A stretch of 64,000 bases of DNA from Aliisedimentitalea scapharcae (GCF_045277565.1 NZ_CP123584.1:1054001-1118000), one strand, 5' to 3'. Shown: positions 51,634-61,035, counted from the stretch's first letter. Program-made: numbers and translations. Notes: generated from the letters alone by a model not told the origin.

Positions 51634-54588
51634 TTATCCTTCGATGCTCAGCGCTTCGTTCACGAGCGCTTCTTGTTGGGCTTTGTGTTGGCTGGCCAGA
51701 CCCGTTGCGGGCGAGGCAGACGTGGCGCGACCGACATAGCGCGGTCGTTTGTAATCGGCACCGATGCGGGTCAGCACCCATTCGATGTTGGGTTCGATAA
51801 AGGTCCAGGCGCCCTGGTTCTTGGGCTCTTCCTGACACCAGATGACTTCGGCGGTCTTGAAGCGTTCCAATTCGTTGACCATCGAGAGGGCCGGGAAGGG
51901 GTAATATTGTTCAAGCCGCATCAGGTAGACATCGTCGATGCCGCGGGCGTCGCGTTCTTCGAGCAGGTCGAAGTAGACCTTGCCCGAGCAGATCACCACG
52001 CGCTTGATCTTGTCATCGGCAACCAGCTGGGTGTCGGAGTTGCCCTTTTGGGCGTCATCCCACAGCACCCGGTGAAAGCTGGATCCGGTGGTGAAATCTT
52101 CGGCGTTGGAGACGCAGAGTTTGTGGCGCAGCAGCGATTTCGGTGTGACCAGGATCAGCGGCTTGCGGAAGGTGCGGTGCAGCTGACGGCGCAGGATGTG
52201 GAAGTAGTTCGCAGGCGTCGTACAATTGGCGACGATCCAGTTGTCCTGGCCACACATCTGCAGGAACCGTTCCAGGCGGGCCGAGCTGTGTTCAGGGCCC
52301 TGGCCCTCAAAACCGTGCGGCAGCAGGGTCACCAGACCGGACATGCGCAGCCATTTGCTTTCGCCCGAGCTGATGAACTGATCGAACATGATCTGGGCGC
52401 CATTGGCGAAATCGCCGAACTGGGCCTCCCACAGGGTCAGCGCATTGGGTTCGGCCAGCGAAAAGCCGTATTCAAAGCCGAGCACCGCATATTCGCTGAG
52501 CATCGAGTCGATGACTTCGTATTGGGACTGACCGGCGCGGATGTGGTTGAGCGGATAGTAGCGCTCTTCGGTGTCCTGGTTGATCAGGCCGGAATGACGT
52601 TGAGAAAAGGTACCGCGGGTAGCGTCCTGCCCGGACAGGCGGACCGGATAGCCTTCGGTCATGAGCGAGCCAAAGGCCAGAGCCTCGCCCGTGGCCCAGT
52701 CGATGCCAGAGCCGGTTTCGAACATCTTTTTCTTGGTTTCGAGCAGGCGACCAACCGTTTTGTGCAGCGGGAACCCGTCAGGTGCGGTCGAGAGCGCGCG
52801 CCCGATGTCGGCAAAGGTGTCGGCATCGATCGAGGTCTGTCCGCGCTGATAATCGGCGTCCTTTTTATCCAGATGCGACCAGCGCCCGTCCAGCCAGTCG
52901 GCCTTGTTGGGTTTGTAATCCTTGCCGGTTTCGAACTCTTCGTTCAGATGCGCCTGAAAGGCGGCCTTCATGTCTTCGATTTCGCCTTCGGGGATCAGGC
53001 CGTCCTTGACCAGGCGTTCGGTATAGAGCGCCAGCGTGGTTTTGTGGCCTTTGATCTTCTTGTACATGATCGGGTTGGTGAACATGGGCTCGTCGCCCTC
53101 GTTGTGACCAAACCGACGGTAGCAGAAGATGTCGATGACGACGTCCTTGTGGAATTTCTGGCGGAATTCGGTGGCAACCTTGGCCGCGTGCACGACCGCT
53201 TCGGGATCGTCGCCGTTGACATGAAAGATCGGTGCTTCGACCACCAGCGCATTGTCGGTGGGATAGGGCGAGGAGCGCGAAAAATGCGGTGCGGTGGTGA
53301 AACCGATCTGGTTGTTGACCACGATATGCATGGTGCCGCCTGTCTTGTGCCCCTTGAGGCCCGAGAGAGCGAAACATTCAGCCACGACACCCTGACCGGC
53401 GAAGGCCGCATCACCGTGCAGCAGGATCGGCAGAACCTTGATCCGGTCCGCGTCGTTTTTCTGATCCTGTTTGGCGCGCACCTTGCCCAGCACAACGGGG
53501 TTCACCGCTTCGAGGTGGGAGGGGTTGGCGGTCAGCGACAGGTGGACATTGTTGTTGTCGAATTCGCGGTCTGACGAAGCGCCGAGGTGATATTTCACGT
53601 CGCCCGATCCGTCGACATCCTCGGGTTTGAAGCTGCCGCCCTGGAATTCGTTGAAGATCGCGCGATAGGGTTTCTGCATCACATTGGCCAGAACCGACAG
53701 GCGGCCCCGGTGGGGCATGCCGATGACGATTTCTTCGACACCCAGGCTGCCGCCGCGTTTGATGATCTGTTCCATCGCGGGGATCAGGGATTCACCGCCG
53801 TCCAGACCAAAGCGTTTGGTGCCCATGTATTTGACGTGCAGGAATTTCTCGAACCCTTCGGCTTCGACCATCTTGTTCAGGATGGCCTTGCGACCTTCGC
53901 GGGTGAACTGGATTTCCTTGCCCAGGCCTTCGATCCGCTCCTTGAGCCAGCTGGCCTCTTCGGGGTTGGAAATATGCATGTATTGCAGCGCGAATGTACC
54001 GCAATAGGTGCGGTTCACGATCTCGACGATCTGGCGCATGCTGGCAACCTGGAGGCCCAGCACATTGTCGATGAAGATCGGGCGATCCATGTCGGCATCG
54101 GTAAAGCCGTAGGATTTTGGGTCCAGTTCGGGATGCGGCACGGTCGAGCGCATCCCCAGCGGGTCCAGATCTGCAACCAGGTGACCCCGGATCCGATAGG
54201 CCCGGATCAGCATCAGGGCGCGGATCGAATCCAGCACGGCGCGTTTGATCTGATCATCGCTGACCGCGACGCCGGTGGCGGCGGCCTTGTCCTTGATCTT
54301 TTTGGCGGCGGCCTTGCTGTCGGCCTGGGCCCATTCGCCTGTCAGGGCATGGGTCAGGTCGTCGCTGGGCACGGGCGGCCAATCGGTGCGCGCCCAGGAC
54401 GGGCCGGTGGCTTCGGCTTTTACATCCAGTTCGGCGTCGCCCATCTGGCGGAAGAACTCGGCCCAGGCCGCGTCGACGGCACCCGGATCATTGGCGTATC
54501 TGGCGTACATCTGTTCCAGATATTCGGCGTTGTGACCCTGCATGAACGAGGACGCATGGAAGAGCTCGTTGGGGCTTTGATCTGTCAT
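51634..54588 (-). CDS. sucA: 2-oxoglutarate dehydrogenase E1 component
   Basis: 984 residues from MTDQSPNELFHASSFMQGHN. Thiamine-diphosphate decarboxylating subunit. GMPHRGRLSVLANVMQKPYR, the ThDP-binding GDAAFAGQGVVAE and the FGHNEGDEPMFTNPIMY region are intact, as is SGQDATRGTFSQRHSGL in the C-terminal part. An in-frame upstream extension of 62 residues is not conserved. The upstream gene is fkbM. Confidence 0.97.
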   Translation of the reverse strand: MTDQSPNELFHASSFMQGHNAEYLEQMYARYANDPGAVDAAWAEFFRQMGDAELDVKAEATGPSWARTDWPPVPSDDLTHALTGEWAQADSKAAAKKIKDKAAATGVAVSDDQIKRAVLDSIRALMLIRAYRIRGHLVADLDPLGMRSTVPHPELDPKSYGFTDADMDRPIFIDNVLGLQVASMRQIVEIVNRTYCGTFALQYMHISNPEEASWLKERIEGLGKEIQFTREGRKAILNKMVEAEGFEKFLHVKYMGTKRFGLDGGESLIPAMEQIIKRGGSLGVEEIVIGMPHRGRLSVLANVMQKPYRAIFNEFQGGSFKPEDVDGSGDVKYHLGASSDREFDNNNVHLSLTANPSHLEAVNPVVLGKVRAKQDQKNDADRIKVLPILLHGDAAFAGQGVVAECFALSGLKGHKTGGTMHIVVNNQIGFTTAPHFSRSSPYPTDNALVVEAPIFHVNGDDPEAVVHAAKVATEFRQKFHKDVVIDIFCYRRFGHNEGDEPMFTNPIMYKKIKGHKTTLALYTERLVKDGLIPEGEIEDMKAAFQAHLNEEFETGKDYKPNKADWLDGRWSHLDKKDADYQRGQTSIDADTFADIGRALSTAPDGFPLHKTVGRLLETKKKMFETGSGIDWATGEALAFGSLMTEGYPVRLSGQDATRGTFSQRHSGLINQDTEERYYPLNHIRAGQSQYEVIDSMLSEYAVLGFEYGFSLAEPNALTLWEAQFGDFANGAQIMFDQFISSGESKWLRMSGLVTLLPHGFEGQGPEHSSARLERFLQMCGQDNWIVANCTTPANYFHILRRQLHRTFRKPLILVTPKSLLRHKLCVSNAEDFTTGSSFHRVLWDDAQKGNSDTQLVADDKIKRVVICSGKVYFDLLEERDARGIDDVYLMRLEQYYPFPALSMVNELERFKTAEVIWCQEEPKNQGAWTFIEPNIEWVLTRIGADYKRPRYVGRATSASPATGLASQHKAQQEALVNEALSIEG

Positions 54589-54736
54589 TGTCGGCTCCTG
54601 GTAATATGAAGAAGGCTTGGGGACTTCTTCAAAATTCAATTTCCGGCGGTGTGTCTTGGTTTCGGTGTATGGGGCGGGGGCATCAGGGATGGGGCTGGTG
54701 CCAGTTGTGGGGCGGGTAAACCGGGGGGCGGATGTG

Positions 54737-55576
54737 TCATGTGCCGTCACCTGTGGTGTCGCGCGGTACCGCAAAATAGTTGAACGCTAGAAATGGGTAT
54801 TGGCGGTATGACCCAAATTGCGCCGCGGTCAGGGCGGGGCGGTCAAAATAGAGATCAAAGGCCGCGAACACGTCATAGTTCAGGTCATCGGTAAACATCC
54901 GGAACAGATTGTCTGTCAGGCTGGTGTCCAGGGTTTCGTCCTGAACTGCGCCAGCTTCGAACAGAACGACCGGACGGCATCTGCGCAGCAGGGCAGCAGC
55001 GCCGCGCAGCGCGGGGTATTCAAACCCTTCGACATCTATCTTGATAAAGTCGAGGGTGATGTCATCCCCGATGAGATCGTCCAGACGGCGGGCGGGAACG
55101 GTGATTTCCTGGGTGTCGCCGCGCCCGCTGCGATCCGCCAGCGAACTGAAGCCCGGTTGGCTCAGGTTTTCGAAAAAGCTGACCTGACCATCGGTGTCGG
55201 AGACGGCAACCGCGTGGACGTCGCAGTCGGGAAAGCTGTTGCGCAGCATCGCGGCCTTGCCCGGGCTGGCCTCGATTATGATCAGGCGGCCATCGGGCGC
55301 ATGTCGGCGCAGTTTGTAAGAGACAGATCCCAGGTGGCCGCCCACATCCAGGCAGGTCCAGTCGGGTTTGATCATACGCGACAACATCAGGTCGATGAAC
55401 CGGTCTTCCTGGCGCAGAAGGCCCAGTTCGGGATGCCGGATGCCGGTCAGTTCGGACCATGTTCGACGCAGGATTTCGATGGGCCCGGCCAAGGGTGACA
55501 CCGCCAATTGATGCTTGAGGCGCAGCTTGAAGGGAACGCTGGCCAGCGGAGCATGGGGAGACGGTGCGGCGGTCAT
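54737..55576 (-). CDS. FkbM family SAM-dependent methyltransferase
   Basis: 279 residues. SAM-binding WTCLDVGGHLGSVSYKL, followed by RLIIIEASPGKAAMLR and the FkbM motif TLDFIKIDVEGFEYPALRGA. FkbM-type enzymes methylate hydroxyls of sugars or polyketides. It is located between sucD and sucA on the same strand and so is probably co-transcribed with TCA-cycle genes; no substrate link is apparent. Confidence 0.87.
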   Translation of the reverse strand: MTAAPSPHAPLASVPFKLRLKHQLAVSPLAGPIEILRRTWSELTGIRHPELGLLRQEDRFIDLMLSRMIKPDWTCLDVGGHLGSVSYKLRRHAPDGRLIIIEASPGKAAMLRNSFPDCDVHAVAVSDTDGQVSFFENLSQPGFSSLADRSGRGDTQEITVPARRLDDLIGDDITLDFIKIDVEGFEYPALRGAAALLRRCRPVVLFEAGAVQDETLDTSLTDNLFRMFTDDLNYDVFAAFDLYFDRPALTAAQFGSYRQYPFLAFNYFAVPRDTTGDGT

Positions 55577-55753
55577 TTCACAACGGCCCCGCAGGTCGCA
55601 ACATCAAAGCGATCAACGCATGTTCGCAGCATGCAATAGCCATGATCACTCCTCCTGCTGTCATTGGGTCGGCGCGATGGATCACGCGTTCAGATTGGTG
55701 GGCGGGGCGCATCGGGCCAGCGGGTGGCCCGATGCAATGCGTGTATCGGGCAC

Positions 55754-56638
55754 TCAGCCCTTGATGGCTTCCAGAACGGCTTCGCCCAGGGTGGCGGGGC
55801 TTTCGGCGACAACGATGCCGGCCGCGCGCATGGCTTCGATCTTGTCTTCGGCACCGCCCTTGCCGCCAGCGACGATGGCACCGGCATGGCCCATGCGACG
55901 GCCGGGAGGGGCTGTGCGGCCTGCGATGAACCCGGCGGTGGGTTTGGAGCGGCCTTTTTTGGCCTCATCCGCCAGAAACTGGGCGGCTTCTTCTTCGGCG
56001 CTGCCGCCGATTTCACCGATCATGATGATGCTTTCGGTTTCATCATCGGCCAGGAACCATTCCAGCACGTCGATATGTTCGGTGCCCTTGATCGGGTCAC
56101 CACCGATGCCGACACAGGTGGATTGGCCCAGACCCACGTCGGTGGTCTGTTTCACGGCCTCGTAGGTCAGGGTGCCGGAGCGGGACACAACACCGACCGA
56201 GCCACGTTTGTGGATGTGGCCGGGCATGATGCCGATCTTGCAGGCGTCGGGGGTGATCACGCCGGGGCAGTTGGGGCCGATCAGGCGCGATTTGGAGCCT
56301 TCGAGGGCGCGCTGTACCTTCATCATGTCCAGAACCGGGATGCCTTCGGTGATGCAGACGATCACTTCCATTTCGGCGTCGATCGCTTCGAGGATCGAAT
56401 CGGCGGCAAAGGGGGGCGGCACATAGATCACCGATGCGTTGGCTTCGGTCACGTGTTTGGCTTCGTGGACCGAGTTGAACACAGGCAGGTTCAGGTGGGT
56501 CATGCCACCTTTGCCGGGGGTCACGCCGCCAACCATCTGGGTGCCATAGGCGATGGCCTGTTCGGTGTGGAATGTACCCTGCGAGCCGGTCAGGCCCTGA
56601 CAGATGACTTTGGTGTTTTCGTCGATAAGGACTGCCAT
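55754..56638 (-). CDS. sucD: Succinyl-CoA ligase subunit alpha
   Basis: 294 residues from MAVLIDENTKVICQGLTGSQ. CoA-binding Rossmann start, GGVTPGKGG motif, and the active-site histidine loop GRRMGHAGAIVAGGKGG, which is phosphorylated during catalysis. Pairs with SucC. An upstream in-frame extension of 15 residues is not used. Confidence 0.97.
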   Translation of the reverse strand: MAVLIDENTKVICQGLTGSQGTFHTEQAIAYGTQMVGGVTPGKGGMTHLNLPVFNSVHEAKHVTEANASVIYVPPPFAADSILEAIDAEMEVIVCITEGIPVLDMMKVQRALEGSKSRLIGPNCPGVITPDACKIGIMPGHIHKRGSVGVVSRSGTLTYEAVKQTTDVGLGQSTCVGIGGDPIKGTEHIDVLEWFLADDETESIIMIGEIGGSAEEEAAQFLADEAKKGRSKPTAGFIAGRTAPPGRRMGHAGAIVAGGKGGAEDKIEAMRAAGIVVAESPATLGEAVLEAIKG

Positions 56639-56685
56639 TTTCGAGGAGTCTCCTTGTCTTGCCGCAGATGTGCGGCTGTTCATGT

Positions 56686-57258
56686 CTAATGGATGAGCGG
56701 TGTATCGGGGTGAAAGAGGATCAGGGCATAGCGGGACCAGACACCGGTTGTATCCGTGCGCTGGGTGGCAACGATCCGGTTGTCCGGCAGAACCCAGGCC
56801 TGTTCAACGTCGCGGCCCAGGGGGGACGCATCGGTTGGACGGGCATCGGGGAAGACATCCGCCACATAGCGGCGAACCAGGTCGGTTTGACCGGTGCGGG
56901 ATTTGGCCTGAACCAGACACATGGTGTCCGAGACCGCAACCGCAGGGCGCCGGTCGTCCACGACATAGACCCGCACGCCTTGGCGTGGTTTGGCCTGGAG
57001 CGGCACATAATGTGCCGCGCGCAGGGACCGGTCCAGATCGGACCGGCTGGACACGCCATTGGTGCAGAACCGGTCAAAGGTGCCGACAAAAGCAGCGGGG
57101 GCGCTTTTGGGGACCTTGTAGACTTCCCACATATTGTTGACCTCGGCCTGATCCGGGCTGATTCCATCGACCGAACACCCGGCGAGCACGGCCGCCGAAG
57201 TCAGACCAACAAGCGCCGCGCGGGCACCTTTGGCGTTATGTCCGGAGAGATGAGTCAC
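56686..57258 (-). CDS. Lipoprotein of unknown function between sucC and sucD
   Basis: About 190 residues from a GTG at 57258. The lipobox VLAGC follows a hydrophobic stretch (ARAALVGLTSAAVLAGCSVD). The mature part is a soluble domain of about 160 residues (FCTNGVSSRSDLDRSLRAAH, VYVVDDRRPAVAVSDT) with no recognised family. The frame stays open upstream to 57348 with other possible starts, but the shorter form has the best signal. Its position in the sucC-sucD operon is the only clue to its role. Confidence 0.68.
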   Translation of the reverse strand: MTHLSGHNAKGARAALVGLTSAAVLAGCSVDGISPDQAEVNNMWEVYKVPKSAPAAFVGTFDRFCTNGVSSRSDLDRSLRAAHYVPLQAKPRQGVRVYVVDDRRPAVAVSDTMCLVQAKSRTGQTDLVRRYVADVFPDARPTDASPLGRDVEQAWVLPDNRIVATQRTDTTGVWSRYALILFHPDTPLIH

Positions 57259-57379
57259 CCAAGATCTGCCTTTTCCTCTTTCGACTTTGATCTGGCCCGG
57301 CCTGAAACCGGTCGGGCCCATCATTGTCGACGCAGCATTGGTTTCCACAAAGGGGGCGTGGAAACCGAAACGCCTGTGT

Positions 57380-58573
57380 TTACCCTTTCACGGCCTTCAC
57401 GATTTTTTCGGCACCGTCCTTGAGGTTATCGGCGGCGATCACGTCGAGGCCGGAGGTGTTGATGATCTCCTTGCCCTGTTCGACGTTGGTGCCTTCGAGA
57501 CGCACAACCAGCGGCACTTTCAATCCGACTTCCTTGACCGCGGCGACCACGCCTTCGGCGATGACGTCGCAACGCATGATGCCGCCAAAGATGTTGACCA
57601 GAATGCCTTTGACCTTTTCGTCAGAGGTGATGATCTTGAACGCCTCGGTGACTTTTTCCTTGGTCGCACCGCCGCCCACGTCGAGGAAGTTGGCCGGTTC
57701 CGCGCCATAGAGTTTGATGATGTCCATGGTGGCCATCGCCAACCCGGCCCCATTGACCATGCACCCGATTTCACCATCCAGGGTGATATAGTTCAGGTCG
57801 TATTTGCTGGCTTCCAGCTCGTTGGGGTCTTCTTCGGTCACATCGCGCAGCTCGGCCACATCGGCGTGGCGATACATGGCGTTGCCGTCAAAGCTGACCT
57901 TGGCATCCAGCACCTTGAGATCGCCGCTGTCGGTGACGATCAGTGGGTTGATCTCCAGCATCTCCATGTCTTTTTCCAGGAATGCTTTGTACAGCATACC
58001 CATCAGAGCAACGCATTGCTTGACCAGCTTGCCTTCCAACCCGAGAGCAAAGGCGATGCGGCGGCCGTGGAACGCCTGATAGCCGGAGGCGGGATCAACG
58101 CTGAACGACAGGATTTTTTCGGGTGTGGCTGCGGCCACTTCTTCGATGTCCATGCCGCCTTCGGTCGAGCAGACAAACGAAACGCGGCTGGTCTGGCGAT
58201 CCACCAGCAGGGCCAGGTACATTTCGGTTTCGATGCCCGAACCGTCTTCGATGTAGATGCGGTTAACTTGCTTGCCCACCGGGCCGGTCTGATGTGTGAC
58301 CAATGTGCGGCCCAGCATCTTCTTGGCTTCTTCGGCGGCCTCTTCGACCGATTTGGTCAGGCGTACACCACCTTTTTCGCCAGCGTCGGCTTCCTTGAAG
58401 GAGCCCTTGCCACGCCCACCGGCATGAATCTGTGCTTTGACGACCCAAAGCGGTCCGTCCAGTTCGCCCGCTGCGGTTTTGGCGTCTTCTGCGCGCAGAA
58501 CGACGCGCCCGTCAGAAACCGGAGCACCATAGCTGCGGAGGAGGGCTTTGGCCTGGTATTCGTGGATGTTCAT
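57380..58573 (-). CDS. sucC: Succinyl-CoA ligase subunit beta
   Basis: 397 residues. ATP-grasp domain (NIHEYQAKALLRSYGAPVSD at the start, VKAQIHAGGRGKGSFKEAD), and the C-terminal ligase domain with DVGGGATKEKVTEAF and VNIFGGIMRCDVIAEG. Interconverts succinyl-CoA and succinate with nucleotide triphosphate formation. First gene of the cluster on the minus strand; its promoter lies in the 512-base gap upstream. Confidence 0.97.
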   Translation of the reverse strand: MNIHEYQAKALLRSYGAPVSDGRVVLRAEDAKTAAGELDGPLWVVKAQIHAGGRGKGSFKEADAGEKGGVRLTKSVEEAAEEAKKMLGRTLVTHQTGPVGKQVNRIYIEDGSGIETEMYLALLVDRQTSRVSFVCSTEGGMDIEEVAAATPEKILSFSVDPASGYQAFHGRRIAFALGLEGKLVKQCVALMGMLYKAFLEKDMEMLEINPLIVTDSGDLKVLDAKVSFDGNAMYRHADVAELRDVTEEDPNELEASKYDLNYITLDGEIGCMVNGAGLAMATMDIIKLYGAEPANFLDVGGGATKEKVTEAFKIITSDEKVKGILVNIFGGIMRCDVIAEGVVAAVKEVGLKVPLVVRLEGTNVEQGKEIINTSGLDVIAADNLKDGAEKIVKAVKG

Positions 58574-58681
58574 CTAAAACTGTCCCGTGTGGCTGCGATT
58601 TCAAACAGGTATAGGGGTGGATAACCCCAATGGTTAAAGGTTTTTTTGACGCAGTTGGGGGAAATGGTGAAGTTTTTATGT

Positions 58682-58718
58682 TTTTGTGATCACACGTTAG
58701 AATGCTGTGATCACAAAA
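58682..58718. promoter_or_regulatory. Twin TGTGATCACA palindromes upstream of sucC
   Basis: TTTTGTGATCACA and TGTGATCACAAAA form a perfect inverted repeat with an 11-base spacer. Each half contains the self-palindrome TGTGATCACA. Centre-to-centre distance is 21 bases, two helical turns, and the pair lies 112-145 bases before sucC. It has the look of a two-dimer operator; the factor is unknown. Confidence 0.6.
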
Positions 58719-58873
58719 TGACAGATTTCAAGTTGTACGTGATTCGCATATTTGATTGCGCGGGGTGCCTGTCTGATGTGCCTGGTCGGGAAACGTCACC
58801 CCGGTCGCTGTCAGCGACAGATTCGTGTCGATTACGTCGTGTCCGGGTACCCCAGTTGCAGGGTCGAGTCGGC

Positions 58874-58901
58874 CAGAGGTCCCCGAACAGAGGTCCCCGA
58901 A
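58874..58901. repeat. Tandem 14-bp duplication
   Basis: CAGAGGTCCCCGAA occurs twice in a row, perfectly. Confidence 0.85.
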
Positions 58902-58968
58902 ACGGCGGAGCCCCGTCCGGGTTTGGGCCGGGCCCAGCCCCCCCCAGGAAAAGGCTCGGACATCACCC

Positions 58969-59031
58969 AGACACTGACCAGATACTGGCTCAGACACTGG
59001 CCCAGACACTTGGTAGGCACTTGGTAGGCAC
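58969..59031. repeat. Degenerate ~12-bp and exact 11-bp tandem repeats
   Basis: Four imperfect units AGACACTGGCCC-like (58969-59014) are followed by two exact TTGGTAGGCAC copies (59010-59031), just before the mdh terminator T-run. Confidence 0.75.
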
Positions 59032-59065
59032 AAAAAAACCGCCGCAGACATGTCTGCGGCGGTTT
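59032..59065 (-). terminator. Rho-independent terminator of mdh
   Basis: Perfect 15-bp stem (arm AAACCGCCGCAGACA) directly joined at the centre, followed on the minus strand by TTTTTTTG. Lies 20 bases after the mdh stop. Confidence 0.93.
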
Positions 59066-59085
59066 GATCCGGGTGCGATCGCCGA

Positions 59086-60048
59086 TCAGGCCAGCGAGCT
59101 GTCGATCCCTTTGCAGGCCTCGACCAGACCTTTGACGGCGTTGACCGAATTGTCGAACATGGTCTGTTCGTCTGCGGTCATCTTGATGTCGATGACGCGT
59201 TCGACGCCACCGGCACCGATCACGGTGGGAACACCCACATACATGCCGTTCAGACCCAGGGCACCGTCCACATAGGCGGCGCAGGGCAGGACGCGCTTCT
59301 GGTCTTTCAGATAGGCTTCGGCCATTTCGATGGCGCTGGTCGCGGGGGCGTAGAAGGCCGAACCGGTTTTCAGCAGGCCAACGATTTCGGCGCCACCGTC
59401 ACGGGTGCGCTGAACGATGGCGTCCATTTTGTCCTGTGTGGTCCAGCCCATGTCGACCAGATCAGGCAACGGGATGCCGGCAACGGTGGAATAGCGGGTC
59501 AGCGGCACCATGGTGTCGCCGTGGCCGCCCAGAACAAACGCGGTGACGTCCTTCATCGAGACGTTGAATTCGTCAGCCAGGAAGTGACGGAAACGGGCGC
59601 TGTCCAGAACGCCGGCCATGCCGCAGACCTTGTTGTGGGGCAGGCCCGAAAATTCGCGCAGCGCCCAAACCATGGCATCCAGCGGGTTGGTGATGCAGAT
59701 CACGAACGCGTCGGGGGCGTTCGCGGCGATGCCTTCGCCGACCGATTTCATCACCTTGAGGTTGATGCCCAACAGGTCATCGCGGCTCATGCCCGGTTTG
59801 CGGGGCACACCGGCGGTGACGATGCAGACGTCGGCGCCTGCGATATCGGCATAGTCCTGGGTGCCCGACATGGCGGCGTCAAAGCCTTCGGAGGGGCCGG
59901 ATTGAGCAATGTCGAGCGCCTTGCCTTCGGGGGTGCCGGGCGCAATGTCGAACATCACAACGTCGCCAAGTTCTTTGATGGCTGCCAGATGGGCAAGCGT
60001 GCCGCCGATCTGACCTGCACCGATGAGGGCAATTTTGGGTCTGGCCAT
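59086..60048 (-). CDS. mdh: Malate dehydrogenase (lactate/malate superfamily)
   Basis: 320 residues from MARPKIALIGAGQIGGTLAH. NAD-binding GAGQIGG, substrate-binding arginines in VTAGVPRKPGMSRDDLL, the catalytic aspartate in AGVLDSARFR and histidine in VLGGHGDTMVPL. This is the LDH-like alphaproteobacterial malate dehydrogenase. Upstream of the suc cluster but with its own terminator, so separately transcribed. Confidence 0.97.
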   Translation of the reverse strand: MARPKIALIGAGQIGGTLAHLAAIKELGDVVMFDIAPGTPEGKALDIAQSGPSEGFDAAMSGTQDYADIAGADVCIVTAGVPRKPGMSRDDLLGINLKVMKSVGEGIAANAPDAFVICITNPLDAMVWALREFSGLPHNKVCGMAGVLDSARFRHFLADEFNVSMKDVTAFVLGGHGDTMVPLTRYSTVAGIPLPDLVDMGWTTQDKMDAIVQRTRDGGAEIVGLLKTGSAFYAPATSAIEMAEAYLKDQKRVLPCAAYVDGALGLNGMYVGVPTVIGAGGVERVIDIKMTADEQTMFDNSVNAVKGLVEACKGIDSSLA

Positions 60049-60209
60049 GGGAAATCTCTCCGGGTCGGGTTGAATTTGCAAGTTTGCCTAAGCCCTTGGC
60101 GCGGATGGTGCAAGAGTTCTGCGCTGCGGCGATGGCGCGCGGTGGTGATTCCCATCGGGCGATGTTTCCGCTAAAGGTGTTGCAAACAAGGGGCTTGGAT
60201 ACGATTGCG

Positions 60210-60965
60210 ATGCTCGACACCGATCTGACCTTTTTCGCTTTTGCGATCCCATCTGTCGTTTTTGCTGGGGTTTCCAAGGCCGGTTTCGGCTCTGGGGCGG
60301 CATTTGCGTCGGCGTCGATTCTCGCGTTGATTTTGGAGCCGGGGCAGGCGCTTGCGCTGATGTTGCCGCTGTTGATGCTGATCGACCTGGCGTCGCTAGG
60401 GCCGTATTGGGGGCGCTGGAATGGGGCGGCTGCACGGGTTCTGATCCTGGGTGGCATTCCGGGAGTCGCGCTGGGCGCGGGGCTGTATCAGGCGGTGGAT
60501 GATGACACGATGCGGGTGCTGATCGGGGGGATTTCGGTCGGATTTGTCCTGTGGCAGCTGACCAAGACCCGATTTGCCCGCACCCTGGCACGCGGTCCCA
60601 TGGGGACGGGTGGTGGGGCGATTGCCGGGGTCGTGGCCGGGTTTGCCAGTTTTGTGAGCCACGCCGGGGGACCGCCCGCAGCCGTTTACCTGTTGTCCCG
60701 CAACCTGGACAAGACCGAATATCAGGCGACGACGGTGTTGGTGTTCTGGGCGATCAATATTGCCAAATTCATCCCCTATGCGTTTCTAGGGATGTTCACA
60801 TTGAATACGATGTGGGTGGATCTGATGTTGGCCCCTTTTGCGCTGATCGGAACCTGGATCGGGGTGTATATGCACCGGCTGGTGTCGGATCGGGTGTTTT
60901 TTGCGCTGACCTATGTGCTGTTGACCGTGACCGGGGCCAAGCTGATCTGGGATGGATTGATGTGA
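60210..60965 (+). CDS. Sulfite exporter TauE/SafE family permease
   Basis: 251 residues, about eight membrane helices. The signature regions FAGVSKAGFGSGAAF and FVSHAGGPPAAVYLLSRNLD match the TauE/SafE anion-exporter family. The start MLDTDLTFFAFAIPS is used although the frame is open 126 bases upstream. Transported anion unknown. A hairpin terminator follows. Confidence 0.9.
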   Translation: MLDTDLTFFAFAIPSVVFAGVSKAGFGSGAAFASASILALILEPGQALALMLPLLMLIDLASLGPYWGRWNGAAARVLILGGIPGVALGAGLYQAVDDDTMRVLIGGISVGFVLWQLTKTRFARTLARGPMGTGGGAIAGVVAGFASFVSHAGGPPAAVYLLSRNLDKTEYQATTVLVFWAINIAKFIPYAFLGMFTLNTMWVDLMLAPFALIGTWIGVYMHRLVSDRVFFALTYVLLTVTGAKLIWDGLM

Positions 60966-60974
60966 GTGAGAACT

Positions 60975-61012
60975 GGCCCCACACGCGGTTCAGATGCGTG
61001 GGGGGCCTTTGT
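60975..61012 (+). terminator. Terminator after the TauE/SafE gene
   Basis: GGCCCC-A-CACGC / GCGTG-G-GGGGCC stem with one mismatch and 9-base loop, then TTTGTTGGTTTT. Confidence 0.75.
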
Positions 61013-61035
61013 TGGTTTTGGTGTCGGACACAGGC

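Larger units (their letters stand above)
58574..59085. other. Promoter and spacer region between mdh and sucC
   Basis: The region holds no supported gene. From the sucC side it contains a possible TATACC -10 around 58600-58606, twin palindromes TGTGATCACA at 58685-58715 (see regulatory entry), a tandem 14-bp duplication, a set of ~12-bp and 11-bp tandem repeats, and the mdh terminator at 59032-59065. Confidence 0.65.

Noticed and set aside
50217..51800. 527-residue plus-strand ORF
   Set aside because: Antisense to odhB; glycine/histidine-rich shadow.
50926..53574. 882-residue plus-strand ORF
   Set aside because: Antisense to odhB and sucA; no domain, alanine/valine-rich shadow of lipoyl linkers.
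58874..59031. CRISPR-like array from tandem repeats
   Set aside because: Units are directly adjacent, without unique spacers, and too short and few.
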